64,000 bases of DNA. Origin: Mytilus edulis (lineage: Eukaryota > Mollusca > Bivalvia > Mytilida > Mytilidae). Under the pieces are notes generated by a model that was not told the origin of the DNA, did no database searches, and saw only the letters and a list, made by a program, of their open reading frames with translations. The DNA is taken from assembly GCF_963676685.1 (NCBI RefSeq), contig NC_092357.1, positions 16,233,607 to 16,297,606 of the forward strand, read 5' to 3'. How positions within the stretch are numbered: the stretch's first letter is position 1; every line of letters begins with the position of its first letter. Shown here piece by piece: positions 24,330 to 35,328 of the stretch. The position numbers and the translations under genes are program-made.

Positions 24330-24470
24330 ACATGGCATTTTTCATATCGCATTTATTATCAGCCCTAGGTTCAATATCAGCCCAAGAGCCGCCGCCTCGA
24401 GGGCTGATATTGACCGAGGGCTGATATTGACCGAGGGCTGATAATACATGCGATATGAAAAATGACATGT
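24330..24470. repeat. Inverted repeat, 37-bp arms (hairpin 2)
   Basis: Arms at 24,330-24,366 and 24,434-24,470 match in reverse complement with two mismatches (word TTTTTCATATCGCAT). Inside, GAGGGCTGATATTGACC is tandemly repeated. The arms of hairpins 1 and 2 have the same length and lie 9 bases apart. Confidence 0.85.
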
Positions 24471-24474
24471 TATG

Positions 24475-26890
24475 ATCTTTTTATCATATGCTTCAACAAT
24501 GGAGAAAAATAACTGATTCGTATATTGATCCTTTTACGTGGTTCTGTAATAGAAGTTTAAAGATTGAAAAGTTCACGGACGTCGGACGCCAAATTTAGTA
24601 CATTTGATATGAAATTTGTCTATCAGTTGCCTCAACAGAGAAGAAACACATTTTAGTATGGACGAATCGACAAAAACAAACAAAAATTAACAATACACAT
24701 AATGAAGACTGTTTGGCAATTTTTTAAAGTAACTTTCTAAATTATGTTTGAAACTTTTAAACAATGCATTTATTTAATAATTTGTTTGGGTTTTATTTTT
24801 GTTTTTAATTTTTTTTTTTATTTTACAAAATATACTTTGCAGTTTCCAAATGATTGTTTTGTACACTACTTTGTAATAGTTTTCACTGAAAACGTAGCAT
24901 CGAGGTGTATTTTCCGGAATTTGCCGAGTATTACCGGAATGCCATGTGATAACGTTACGGACAGGCATGTGATAACAATCGAAGCATGTGATAAACTTTT
25001 CATATCAGCCCGCTAAGGACCAATTCGAAAAATATGGAATTTACGGTAATTCAATGGTATTATCATACAGTAAAAATCATATGTTATTTAGTCTAAGTAT
25101 ATGATAATATTGTTTATTGAAACGTTTATTACCGTTACTTATGCATGGACCGGGAGTAGTCTACAACTATTTTAAAACCAATTTAAGTTATGTTCTAATT
25201 TTTCCATCCTGCTACTGTCCTTCCTGTTACAAAGACAATGGTAACAGGAGGGACAGACATGGTAACAGGATAGACATACTTTGAAAGAAACTCAAAATGC
25301 CTCTTACATTATCGCAAATAAATTGTTACACATATTTATTACCGTACGGTTTATTAATTCATAAATGTACATTTGCATTGAGGTACAATGTATTTCTAGA
25401 ACAAGTCAAGTGCTACCTTGGCTGGTAACAGGATGAACAAAATTATTAATTGTGCAACTATCATTTAGAATTCAGTTGCCGATATTACTATACAGCTATT
25501 ATTCAAGCGTGTCATATAGAATACGCATTGTTTCTTTTCAATACTCTTTGAATGCTTTCAGTACCCTCTGCGATTTGTACTTAAATGTTTTCTTTAGTAC
25601 CTGAACCTAATTTGGTTCATTTTGTTTCTTAATGTGTTATTTTGTTCTGCTTGGGTTGTAAAACTATCATCATAGTTTGCCAGCTTTTGTACTGGTTTCT
25701 TAGAGACATGATACTTTCTCGTTATAGACAAATAGAGATACAGACCTTGCGAGACGACAGCAACACTTATGACACAAAAGAATGTCTTTTATTCCCAAAA
25801 AAGGTGTGTGTGTGTGCACAACATATAAATGTGGGTATATTATACCTCATGTTGTGGTTTGAAACTGCCCTATTCATAAAATAACAATTTGAAAATCCCT
25901 TCTCCGTCACATATAAATTCACAGCTACCACGATAATACTTAAATGAGATGATATGAGGAGATATAAATATCAGAACACCAATTTTAGTCTACAGTAGGT
26001 GCACATCATGTACATATGGGTCGACCCATTACAAATGTAATTGATATAAGAATGTCTACCCGTTGATTTATTGCCTTCTTAAAGTTGCAGGTCATTGATA
26101 TATTTGCCATTATTTACCATTCCAAATATAATAAATAAAATACACACACCAGCGGCAAATCTGTGTATTATTCATTTTTATAGTGAAATACCCCCCCCCC
26201 TTTTTTTTTCCTTTTTTGGACGCCTCCGTGCTTTTCTTTGCCAAAATCCGTGAGAGACAAAGGCTGTTATAACTTCTAGAATATTGGCTATCATTCCGAA
26301 TCCACACAAAATCAGAACCTCTTCGTGAACTTATGGAGATGATCCAAAAATCCAAGAATGACAAACCTTCAGTGTTCATGAAAATGTGTCAGAAACTAGA
26401 TGCAATGTACATGTTTATCAGAATCATTGACAATAAAAAAAAAATCGTTCAGTTGTATTGTTGTGTTCTTTAAATTGTTCTCATGTTTTTAACATATGAA
26501 ATTAGTTTTTGTTTTTTACGCGTACATATTCTACCTCCTTTAAGACGGTACGATGGGTGGTTGTTCTGGTGATGGACACTTACAGACATATTCAGGAAAG
26601 AATATGGTAAATAAATAATAACCAACATGCTCAACTAGATCTTAAAAGTTGTAGTTGACAGAAAGGCATGTCATCTTATGTACTGATTTTTACGACTTGC
26701 GACAACCACATATATATTACCTCATACTTAGCGAAACAAACACAAAACAGCAGTTCCAAGTTTTCATTTGTTTTTGTTTTGTTTTTTTTGTTGAACCGGA
26801 CAGGGATGATACACGTATAAATGGTTTGTGTATAATGTTTAAATACTTATATATCTCGTTTGTATCCCTAGGAAATTCAAAATCGAGTTT
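24475..26890. other. Intergenic, no gene seen
   Basis: AT-rich. It contains a short hairpin (25,215-25,230 with 25,241-25,256, word CTGTCCTTCCTGTTAC, one mismatch) and further GGTAACAGGA words to 25,435. Open frames on either strand (for example 24,744-25,016 and 26,110-26,379) show no family features. Confidence 0.4.
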
Positions 26891-26892
26891 TT

Positions 26893-27500
26893 AAGGTCTT
26901 TCATCTTCGCGAGGAAAGACCTTATTGTTTTTCTCATGTACTTCCAACATTTTTTTTAATCCCAGCATTTTTTTACATGGCCTCCCGCCGTTTCTAATAG
27001 AGTTATCAAGACCAAATATAGACCATCGGTAGATCTCATCATGAAGTATTACCAGATGAGGCTGTGTAGAATTTAATCATCCCCTTTAGAAGTTATCTCC
27101 CTTTTATTGATTTTTTTCATTATGACCCCCCCTCCTTGTTTTTAAAGATATCATAACTTTATTTGGACAATATGTAGATCTCATCATGATGTATTACCAT
27201 ATGAGGCTGCGTAAGATTTCATCATCCCCTTTTTTCTTTTATTTGCATTTTTCTTTAAAAGTATTAGAGATAGAATCGATTTGAAAATGGCAGCATATAC
27301 AATAACAGCTGGCAATGTTTATAAACATAAACAATTAATTTGTTACTAAGCTTTAAAAGGAGTTATTTCCCTTCAAAAATTATAAATATTTTTTGAAAAG
27401 TACTATTTCGAGAACAAGAAGTCATAGAGACTTGGAACCTTCACCAATAATCTTTAATTCATGTGACCTTTAATATGCACCCAAGGTCAAAGGTCACCGA
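26893..27500 (+). repeat. Dispersed repeat starting with AAGGTCTTTC hairpin
   Basis: It begins with the hairpin AAGGTCTTTC (26,893-26,902) and GAAAGACCTT (26,914-26,923), followed by TTGTTTTTCTCATGTACTTCC, which I associate with a common bivalve repeat. Inside, GTAGATCTCATCATGAAGTATTACC...ATGAGGCTG is present twice about 140 bases apart (27,030 and 27,174). The right end is not defined. Confidence 0.5.
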
Positions 27501-29600
27501 GTGCAAAAAAAAAAATACGCTGCAATTTCAAGCTTACATATTAGATAAACGATAAGACTTTGCTGCATACATATAGCGTGTAAATTGTTCCTCTCGACGA
27601 GCTCTACATTTTATACAATAAGCCCAAAAATGTCCAACTGTCTGTTTAAAAGTTACAACGGGATGATTCTTAAAAGTATAGTATTGTGTGTATATCTTTT
27701 TAAAGGTAACAGATATCAACCTACTATAAACTGCAAAGATGATCAGTAATTCAATACCTATCTTGTGATAGTTGAAAGGTTAAGTGGTCCTGAGTTGAAT
27801 GGTGCTAGTCCCATGTCTCTACGACTTCCGGTTCTTAAGTTTGGTATTGTATCATATATTTGATGATTAATTGTGACCTTGGTGAACTTTGAAATTGTCC
27901 CAATTCTTTTACTATAATGTTGTCCTTCAACTGTAGATCATTTATCATTTAACAAATTTGAGATATCTTTTGTCGTTTTAGAGATAATGCAGTTTGAATT
28001 TTTGCGAGCGGAGGCAGGTATTTCTGAATCAACAAGAGCTTGCCACTTAAAATGTTTTAGAAATTGAAGCGGTTAATACAGTTATATGTTTGACTAAATA
28101 CCAAAAACATTCCATGGAAAAAAACGCTAAAATTCAATTTGAAATTTTCAAGTTTTGCATTGACTTTGTAAGTTTCATAACTTCTATTTATATAGTTGAT
28201 ATTGCATCATTATTTGCACTTTGTCAAATGGGGTCATCTGATATATCAAATTGAAGGTCTTAATAAACTCTAATTAAAAATGAAAATTTTAAACCCCCTT
28301 TTCATCCCAGGGGGGCGGGTGGGGTTATTTAGTGCACACATTCAAATTTCTCAGATGGTAAGGTTGTCGCATATCAAATGAAAGAACATAAAGCGTACAT
28401 TTCAAATTTCAAATTGACGTCCCCCAAAAATGGATTTGATGGGGTTATTGAGTGCAGTTAGTATAATTAAAAAAGGACATCATAGTAAATTTTCAATGCC
28501 ACTGTCTCCACAATATTTTTTTAAGAGCGTTTGAAAAATAAGAAATGTGATGATTTTCCTGAACGAACCGACATTCTTCCGATTTTTTGTGGTAGTCTTC
28601 ATAAATGATAAATGTAAATATGATTTCAATTATTATGCAAGTATCAGCCATACTTTTGATTGGATATTTTCTTTTCTATTATCACTTTTGCTATCAGTTA
28701 AAAAAAGTAACAGGATGACAAAGTTTGACACAAGCTGGCACATAATTTTAAAGTAAAAATTTCTCAGGTATTGGTAAGATTGCATATTTTGATAAAATAT
28801 AAACAAAGCAATATGCTATCCTTTTTTTTTAAATTAATTTGCATTGATTTTAACTCTTTTTTTTTTTGGATTCAGATTCCGAATTTGTACTTTATTTTGA
28901 AATGACTGAAGTAAAATCTTCCTCGTAAACTGAACATAAAAGTCCCTCTATACAGTATGTGCGTTAATCGCCCCGGTTTACACATCAATAACCTCTAGGA
29001 AAAAATGTGTTAAATCCTATAAAGGTCTTCATGTGTTTAATAATATGAAACCAAAAATTAATAAATATTATAACAACGTTTTCATTTAATTAAAAAAAAG
29101 TAGAAAAGTAAATGAAATATATTTTAATGTATTTCAGTGTATATGTTAAAGTGGGTCGCATATTTAGTGAAATTAAAAATAACGCAATATATGTTTTAAC
29201 TCAATACTAATAGATACATTATTCATTATATCATACCTTGTATCCATGCGGCTTTTCGAGAAGTTTCAAATCTAACATCGAATATCTTGCTTCTTTGACA
29301 TATGTCTGACATCTTCGAAAAATGGCTATTTAAAACACTGGGATCACAAAACACCAATACTAACGCTAATTACACCCCATGAATGCGCATGCTCGGATGG
29401 GAAAGACGTGTTTATATATCAGGTCGAATCTTCAGTAAAATAATGTGAATAAGCATTTTGTTTTGAATTATCCAATGACAGGAAAGAATTAGTAAGTCAT
29501 GCACAAACAAACTGTATAAACTGTATATAATTTGAGACTTTCAAAAGACAGATAATTTGTAAAACATAATGCACACCTGATACTCAGTCGAGTGGACCGA
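27501..29600. other. Intergenic, no gene seen
   Basis: AT-rich with no supported gene. The last few hundred bases may hold the 5' untranslated part of the LINE whose ORF1 starts at 29,707. Confidence 0.35.
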
Positions 29601-29706
29601 ATGCCAACGTGACCATTGTTCTACAAGAACTTTTATTTTTGGTAATGCCAGCAACTTATTAGATCATCTGTGTATTTAACTATGTAAAACGGATCTTTAA
29701 TCCTTG

Positions 29707-30741
29707 ATGCAGAAATCTAATACTACAAACAGTGAATTTAAAAAGCGAAGACGTCGCCCATCTTCTCAACCATCCCCCCAAAATCTACAAACAGATAAAA
29801 AGCAAAAAACGTTTGATACAGACTCTGTAGATATATTACACTCTTCATCTGATGAGAATTTATTTGAAACTAGCATGAGTAATTCCACAGCTGCACCGGT
29901 AGTAAGCATAAGTCAGGAAGATATTGTAAGAATAGCACAAACTGTGAAAGAATTTCTTATTGGTGACTTACATAACCTTATTGATGAAAAACAAAAACCT
30001 GTTCTACGAGAGTTAAAAGAGTTAAAAATCAAATATGATGATCTTGACAAAAAAGTGGAAAGTTTTCAGGATATTATTACTGTTCATGAAAGTTCTGAAG
30101 TCAGCAACAATTTAAAGGCAGAAATAAAATATCTTAAAAACAAATGCGATGACCTAGAGCAGCATAGTAGGAAATATATGCTCCGTTTTACAGGGGTTCC
30201 TTTCTCTTATGGTGAAAACACTGACAACAAAATACTCCAAATCGCAAGCCAAATGCATGTCCAAATGTCACAGAGTGACATAGTAATAAGTCACCGCACT
30301 GGGAAGCAACATTCTGATCGTCCGCGCCCAATCATCATTCGCTTATCTAGTCATAGAGTTAAGGAATCTCTACTTCGATTGAGCAAATTTAACAGAAAAA
30401 ACCCTCAACTTGCTAATATCTCCATTAACCAAGAATTAACAATGCTGAGAAGTAAACTTGCATACTATGGCAGATTTCTGGTACGAAACAAGAAGCTCAA
30501 ATCATCATGGGTGGTCGACGGCAAAATATATATTGTAGACAACAAAGATGACAAACACATAGTACGAAATAATGATGATTTCATTGCAATGTTAGATGAG
30601 CTTGAAATTGAACCCCCAACCGAATGGTCCGAACAACCAGATGAAGCACCAGCTGCTACTATTCCTAGAGAACGATTATTAACACATGATGATAATGCTA
30701 TGTCTGTCATTACCGGAGATGTTGGAAACGGTGGACGCTAA
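29707..30741 (+). CDS. LINE ORF1 protein (coiled coil plus RRM-like domain)
   Basis: RNA-binding protein of a non-LTR retrotransposon, expected to package the element RNA. I place the start at ATG 29,707 (an upstream TTG at 29,704 is not a start). The protein is 344 residues. About residues 1-45 are basic and Ser-rich (KKRRRRPSSQPSP). About 70-155 are charged and heptad-like (coiled coil). About 155-270 resemble the L1 ORF1 RRM/CTD region: LRFTGVPFSYG, IVISHRTGKQ, RPRPIIIRLSS, then INQELTMLRSKLAYYGRFLV and SWVVDGKIYI. The frame is intact. It belongs to the L1-ORF1-like/Transposase_22 group used by several LINE clades. It most likely belongs with the downstream ORF2, but a separate element cannot be excluded. 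Confidence 0.75.
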   Translation: MQKSNTTNSEFKKRRRRPSSQPSPQNLQTDKKQKTFDTDSVDILHSSSDENLFETSMSNSTAAPVVSISQEDIVRIAQTVKEFLIGDLHNLIDEKQKPVLRELKELKIKYDDLDKKVESFQDIITVHESSEVSNNLKAEIKYLKNKCDDLEQHSRKYMLRFTGVPFSYGENTDNKILQIASQMHVQMSQSDIVISHRTGKQHSDRPRPIIIRLSSHRVKESLLRLSKFNRKNPQLANISINQELTMLRSKLAYYGRFLVRNKKLKSSWVVDGKIYIVDNKDDKHIVRNNDDFIAMLDELEIEPPTEWSEQPDEAPAATIPRERLLTHDDNAMSVITGDVGNGGR

Positions 30742-31522
30742 TAAAATTAACCATGTTCAGTTTGACTCTGTCTAATTTACTTTGTTACCTTGTGTTTTTG
30801 TTGTTTTGGTTTTTTTTATGTTATTTGCTACATCATACTGTTGTATTAATCATTCTATATTTACCTTTATATATTGAATTGGGAATGAATGTGTTTATAC
30901 AATGTGTGTGGATGTGTGGGTGAGCTTATTTTATTTTGGCTGTAATATGTAAACTGGCGAGCGGGAATACATACAAAAACAAATCAAATCAAACCAAACC
31001 AATGATTTCCCCACTTTATATTAAGTCATGCAGTGATTCTTTGAGAACGAGTTGAGCGTGCATGTATAGGTGATCATTTGTTTTTGTCCTTTTGTAACAC
31101 CCCCCCCCCCCCTTTTCTTTTATTGAAGGTGTGTGACTAATTGAGACGGTATTTTCTAAATGATAATCACTTTATGAATTCAGATATAAATGAACAAATT
31201 AAGGGTTACTCTTTCTTTGGATACTTCAAATTGAAATTAAAATGTGCATTAATATTTCTCTATCGTGCATTGTGATCTGTGTACAATTTATTTATTTTCC
31301 TGTCATGGGTAAAACTCCCAAGCCAAAGAAAATGCTAAAACTTGTTTATATAATTACATATTTGTTACTTACTGTTTATTTGCTTCCTTTTTGTTGTCCC
31401 GGCGTCGGATGTGTGTATCAGTGTTATACTTATCATTTTCTTACCACTAATATTATCATTATTGTAGTGCTCCCAACATGTGTTTTGTTCTGTAATATAT
31501 TCGTCTACACTAAATGTAAACA
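30742..31522 (+). other. Inter-ORF region of the LINE
   Basis: No clear gene. It contains a tail-like stretch (AATCAAATCAAACCAAACC, about 30,983-31,001), a poly(C) tract near 31,099-31,112, and a small hydrophobic frame (31,242-31,538) that overlaps the ORF2 start in another frame. I do not count that frame as a gene. Confidence 0.4.
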
Positions 31523-32742
31523 ATGGGAAGTGACCTAAATACATATAGGGCACGTGTTGGGCTACACTATGTCAGGTCTACTCGACTGTCTCACTCGATC
31601 GATTTACATACCGTTATATTAGTTAATCTGTTTGCCCAAATTGGCACAAAGGCTCTCACAATATATTTATACTTCGAATTAAAAACAAATTTTAAAAATC
31701 AAAGTTGTTCTACCTGTTTGCTATCAAGTTTGAATTCGTATTTAAAAAGTACAAGATGGGTTTTAGACACCAAAAAAGCAACTCCTTTGATGGGTAGATA
31801 TGAAAATACAAATGACATTTGTTTATCGATTTGTCAGTTATTTTTATATATTTTTCTTATTATTTATACGGCAGGTGATATCGAACTAAATCCGGGGCCA
31901 ACGTCCGACTCACCGAATAACTACATGCATAACCATAACGATAGTTCAACTGATATGTTAGATTTTTATCGTTATAAAGATCTTTTGACTTTTTCATGCC
32001 TAAATATACAAAGCCTGCTCCCTAAAAAAACTATAGTCGAAGCTGAGCTGGGGGACAGGGACATAATATTACTTACCGAAACATGGCTTAAGTCCGGTAT
32101 AGCTAATAGCCAATTAAAATTAGATAATTTTAAAAATCCATATCGAAAGGATCGGGATGGAGACAAAATCGGTGGTGGGGTCTTAGTTTATGTAAAAGAT
32201 AATATACCAAGTAAACGACGTCATGATCTTGAAATACAAAATCTAGAGTGTCTCTGGATAGAAATTAACACACAAAAATGTAAATGTCTGTTTGGAGTAT
32301 TTTACAGACCCCCTGATTCTAATGCGCAATACTGGGATAATATGAATTTGTCCATAGAAAATGCTTTCAATTCGGGTATTGATAAAATAGTAGTAACGGG
32401 CGATTTCAACGAAAATTTGTTGAATTATCGAAACACAAAACTTACAAATATTATTTTGCAAAACGGCCTGAACCAAGCAATTGATCAGCCGACATTTTTC
32501 TGCGAGACCAGTTCATCTTTACTGGATTTAATTTTAGTAAATGATCCTGACATACTTTTATATACTGAAGTCGGTGATAATATTTTGGAAGCTAATGTAA
32601 GATATCACTGTCCTGTGAGTGGCATAATAAACATTCAAAAAACACCAAATAAAGTTTTTAATAGGAAGATTTGGGACTATGACCACGCAGACCTAACTAA
32701 ATATAAATTTGATCTGAGTGAAGTTAATTGGGATGATACTAT
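31523..32742 (+). CDS. LINE ORF2, N-terminal part: 2A motif and APE endonuclease
   Basis: Begins at ATG 31,523. About residues 100-117 are hydrophobic (LFLYIFLIIYTA), followed at residues 118-126 (31,874-31,900) by GDIELNPGP, an exact D-(V/I)-E-x-N-P-G-P 2A ribosome-skipping motif; such motifs are known in LINEs of molluscs and sea urchins. The APE-type endonuclease follows: SCLNIQSLLPK (Asn block), LLTETWL (Glu block), GGVLVYVKDNI, FGVFYRPPDS, VVTGDFNEN (GDFN block), SLLDLILVND (SxLDLxL block). The usual final SDH block is not obvious; NVRYHCPVSG lies at that place. The frame is cut at 32,742 by the LTR element and continues in the same phase at 43,354. The open frame running on to 32,767 is LTR sequence. 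Confidence 0.85.
32739..32742. other. Target-site duplication CTAT (left)
   Basis: CTAT directly precedes the left LTR (TGAAGTG...) and again directly follows the right LTR at 43,350-43,353. A 4-bp duplication is normal for Ty3/gypsy integration. Confidence 0.85.
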
Positions 32743-32955
32743 TGAAGTGTTTGTGTGGGCTTGCTAATAACTTACCAACAATAACTGTCAGATTAGCGTG
32801 GCTTCTATAATATCTAGACTTCTTGTAGGAGCTGTGTAACACACGTCAGACATAGACCATGGGTTAGAACAGGAAGCCCCGAATTGCAAGATCTCACTTC
32901 CGGCTAAGTATATATATTTCTCCTGAGAGTAGGAGCACCTCTGAGATTCACTACA
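32743..32955 (-). repeat. 3' LTR (213 bp)
   Basis: Starts TGAAGTGTTTGTG and ends ATTCACTACA on the plus strand, that is TG...CA on both strands. By eye it is identical to the other LTR. It contains a TATATATA box-like stretch (about 32,908-32,919). Confidence 0.95.
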
Positions 32956-32964
32956 CTCCTCCCT
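32956..32964 (-). promoter_or_regulatory. Polypurine tract
   Basis: On the minus strand AGGGAGGAG lies directly against the 3' LTR, the place and composition expected for the plus-strand primer. Confidence 0.75.
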
Positions 32965-33181
32965 GTCATATTCTTTTTATTGACCATTCTCGGAATTTTG
33001 AAGGCAATTGCAGTAATGTTCCTATCCACAGAATTTTCATTTTTATCCATGTCTTGATATACATAACACGTTATTACGAATTTCCACATATTAAAATTAT
33101 AATTCAATGTTATTAAATGTTAATGACTTGTAGGAACGACAGGTGTGGCTGTGAACGTTCCTTCACCATTCCGATCTCCTT

Positions 33182-33450
33182 CCTTACACAAAACTTTAGG
33201 TGAACAGCACAGCTGTCGCACACTAGAATTCTGCATAATATGAATTACTCCTATTCTTGATCATCCTATCCTTACACAAAATCCTAGGTGAACAGCACAG
33301 CTGTCGCACACTAGAATTCCGCATAGCATAAATTACTCCTGATTCTTCATCCTCCTATCCTTACACAAAATCTAGATGGACAGCACAGCTGTCGCACACT
33401 AGAATTCCGCATAACACAAATTACTCCTGATTCTTCATCCTCCTATCTCA
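33182..33450. repeat. 88-bp tandem repeat x 3 in the 3' region of the LTR element
   Basis: Units start with CCTTACACAAAA at 33,182, 33,270 and 33,359. Each holds GAACAGCACAGCTGTCGCAC or a one-base variant, a version of the palindromic motif found throughout the element. Confidence 0.85.
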
Positions 33451-33601
33451 TTCCTTCCACCAAGGAATTTTATTACATATATACACATAAATATCCATCA
33501 TTTACACATTCTTTAAATCCTTTTAAAGAAGTAATATTGCTATAAGTCCACATAAAAAAAATATGTACATATATATATAAGAAGTCACAAGTATTTATAT
33601 A

Positions 33602-35107
33602 TCACTGTAATTTATAGATTTTCTTTGAATTTTCGGTAGTAATTTTGAAAACATCTTCAATGGGTTGTTGTAAAAGTTCAGATATTTTAAGTGCTACTGC
33701 ATGAACGGAGTAAGGATTTCCAATGGTGTGAGAATGAAGTGGAATATATGGAGCATCTCATTCCAAAACTAAACGTGTAATGCCAAAAGTTTTCACAATT
33801 TCTACAATATTTGAGTATCGATCCTTCAAAATAAATGGAGTTATGCCAAAAACAATGTTCGAGAACTGACTGACGGCTGCTGAGTACAGTTGAGTGGAAC
33901 AAGTGAAACAATGCCAATGAATTAATTGGTCTGGTTTGCATATTTCACTTAGAATGGCCAAAACATGTTCATGTAGTGATGGTTTTCCTCTTGAGTGTAT
34001 GACGATAGTTAAATTCAATGCTGCTGCCAAATAAAGTTGTTTTCTAAAATATGTAATTTGTCGGTCGAAATCTCTCCTTGAAGGGTTGGTAGAATCATCT
34101 AAACCAATCTCTCCCACTGCCACTGTTTTTGATGATTTTAATAAATTTTGAAGATCAGTCCAATTATGTTCCAAAGATGAAATTGATGATGAACTTATAA
34201 TTTTAGGATGAATGCCAAAGGTGAATCTTAACCGGTGATCTTTCCTGAATTCGGTACGCTGTGAGGAGTTTGGCCAAGCTGACGGAAAAACAAAGTTAGC
34301 AATGGCATATTTTAATTGCGTTTTGTACATGCTTTGGGAGCCAAGGTCATCCAGATCCTGGAAAGCTCCACTACCCATCTGCCTACATAGTTGGTCTAGA
34401 TGGAAGTGAGCGTCTATGATGGGTAGTGGTCCGGATAACTTGGTGCTCAACTGTCCAATGTGAAGTCCGTCTTTGTTTTTCCTTTCCTCGAATTTTAAAA
34501 ACCAAAGTTGTTCGTCTGAATTCAAATAACCAATGAGATTTTTGAGTATTTTCCAGTGAAGAATATGATGGATTTCCATAAGTGGAGTGGCAGGAATTTT
34601 GTAATCAGCAGCAGGTTCCATACAATTCAATTTCAAGAAAGAATCCACGAGTTTAACTTCAGAAATATGGAATTCTGTAGGCGGCAATTGTGTCCTAATT
34701 CTCATTATGGCATTCAGTTTCTCTTCAAGACCTACTGGGTAGGAAGTACCTAATGAACGTGCTAACTCTCGTAAAAGACCGTTCATTAGCTCAGCGTACA
34801 TCACTTCTCTGTTCTTAAAGGTAGCATCAATAGCATTTGTGGGATGACAGCGAGTTATGTGCTTGTTCAGGAAATTGGCTGTCTGTTCCTGAGTACCACA
34901 AATCCAACAGGCAGTCTCTGGCGCCATATACCATGGTAGATGAGTTTGAATGGTGTGTCTTCTTGGGTTGGTAAATGTGTGAAAGCAAATATCACACTCC
35001 CTGTGTCTCAAGCGGACATTTGTAGCCTCACCTCTAATAGCTACCTGCCTTTTAGGTTCAGTTAAATGATCCTGGTCATCCTCATAATCCAATTCTTCCT
35101 CACTCAT
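33602..35107 (-). CDS. Zinc-finger/TatD-like nuclease ORF with internal TGA (env position)
   Basis: ATG at 35,107, 221 bases after the pol stop. About residues 38-56 form a C-x2-C-x9-H-x4-H finger and 67-87 a second finger (C67, C70, H83, C87). About 228-449 are a TatD-type metal-dependent hydrolase, a TIM-barrel family of DNases: IIDAHFHLD (D232, H234, H236), FGIHPK, VGEIGLD (E333), VIHSR (H371), HWHCFT (H399). A TGA (33,758-33,760) follows ...LVLE at residue 449. The same frame then continues for 51 residues from DAPYIPLH to a second stop at 33,602; its first residue is the Asp that supplies the last metal ligand (E-T/S-D-x-P). So either a nonsense change removed the end in this copy, or the stop is read through. 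The role in the element is unknown. It lies in the same sense as gag-pol and inside the LTRs, so it belongs to the element. Confidence 0.85.
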
Positions 35108-35328
35108 TATACCATGCAGTCTGGAAAATACTGAATGAGCCTACTCATTAGTTATTGTATTTAATTTTAATTTTTTATATATAGGTTTTGAAAATGAGCA
35201 AATACTATTACCTTTGTGTGTATTCATGAAATAATAATAAAATAATAGAAAAAACAAAATAAAAAATATTACATACTTTAACATACTATACAAAAATTTT
35301 TAAAAACATTTGTGATTAACATTGTCAC

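Noticed and set aside
31242..31538. Small hydrophobic protein between LINE ORF1 and ORF2
   Set aside because: It has no recognisable domain, lies in AT-rich non-coding sequence and overlaps the ORF2 start; probably chance.
33758..33760. TGA in the TatD-like ORF as selenocysteine
   Set aside because: The family has Thr or Ser at this place, not a redox Cys, and I see no reason to expect a SECIS element; mutation or readthrough is simpler.
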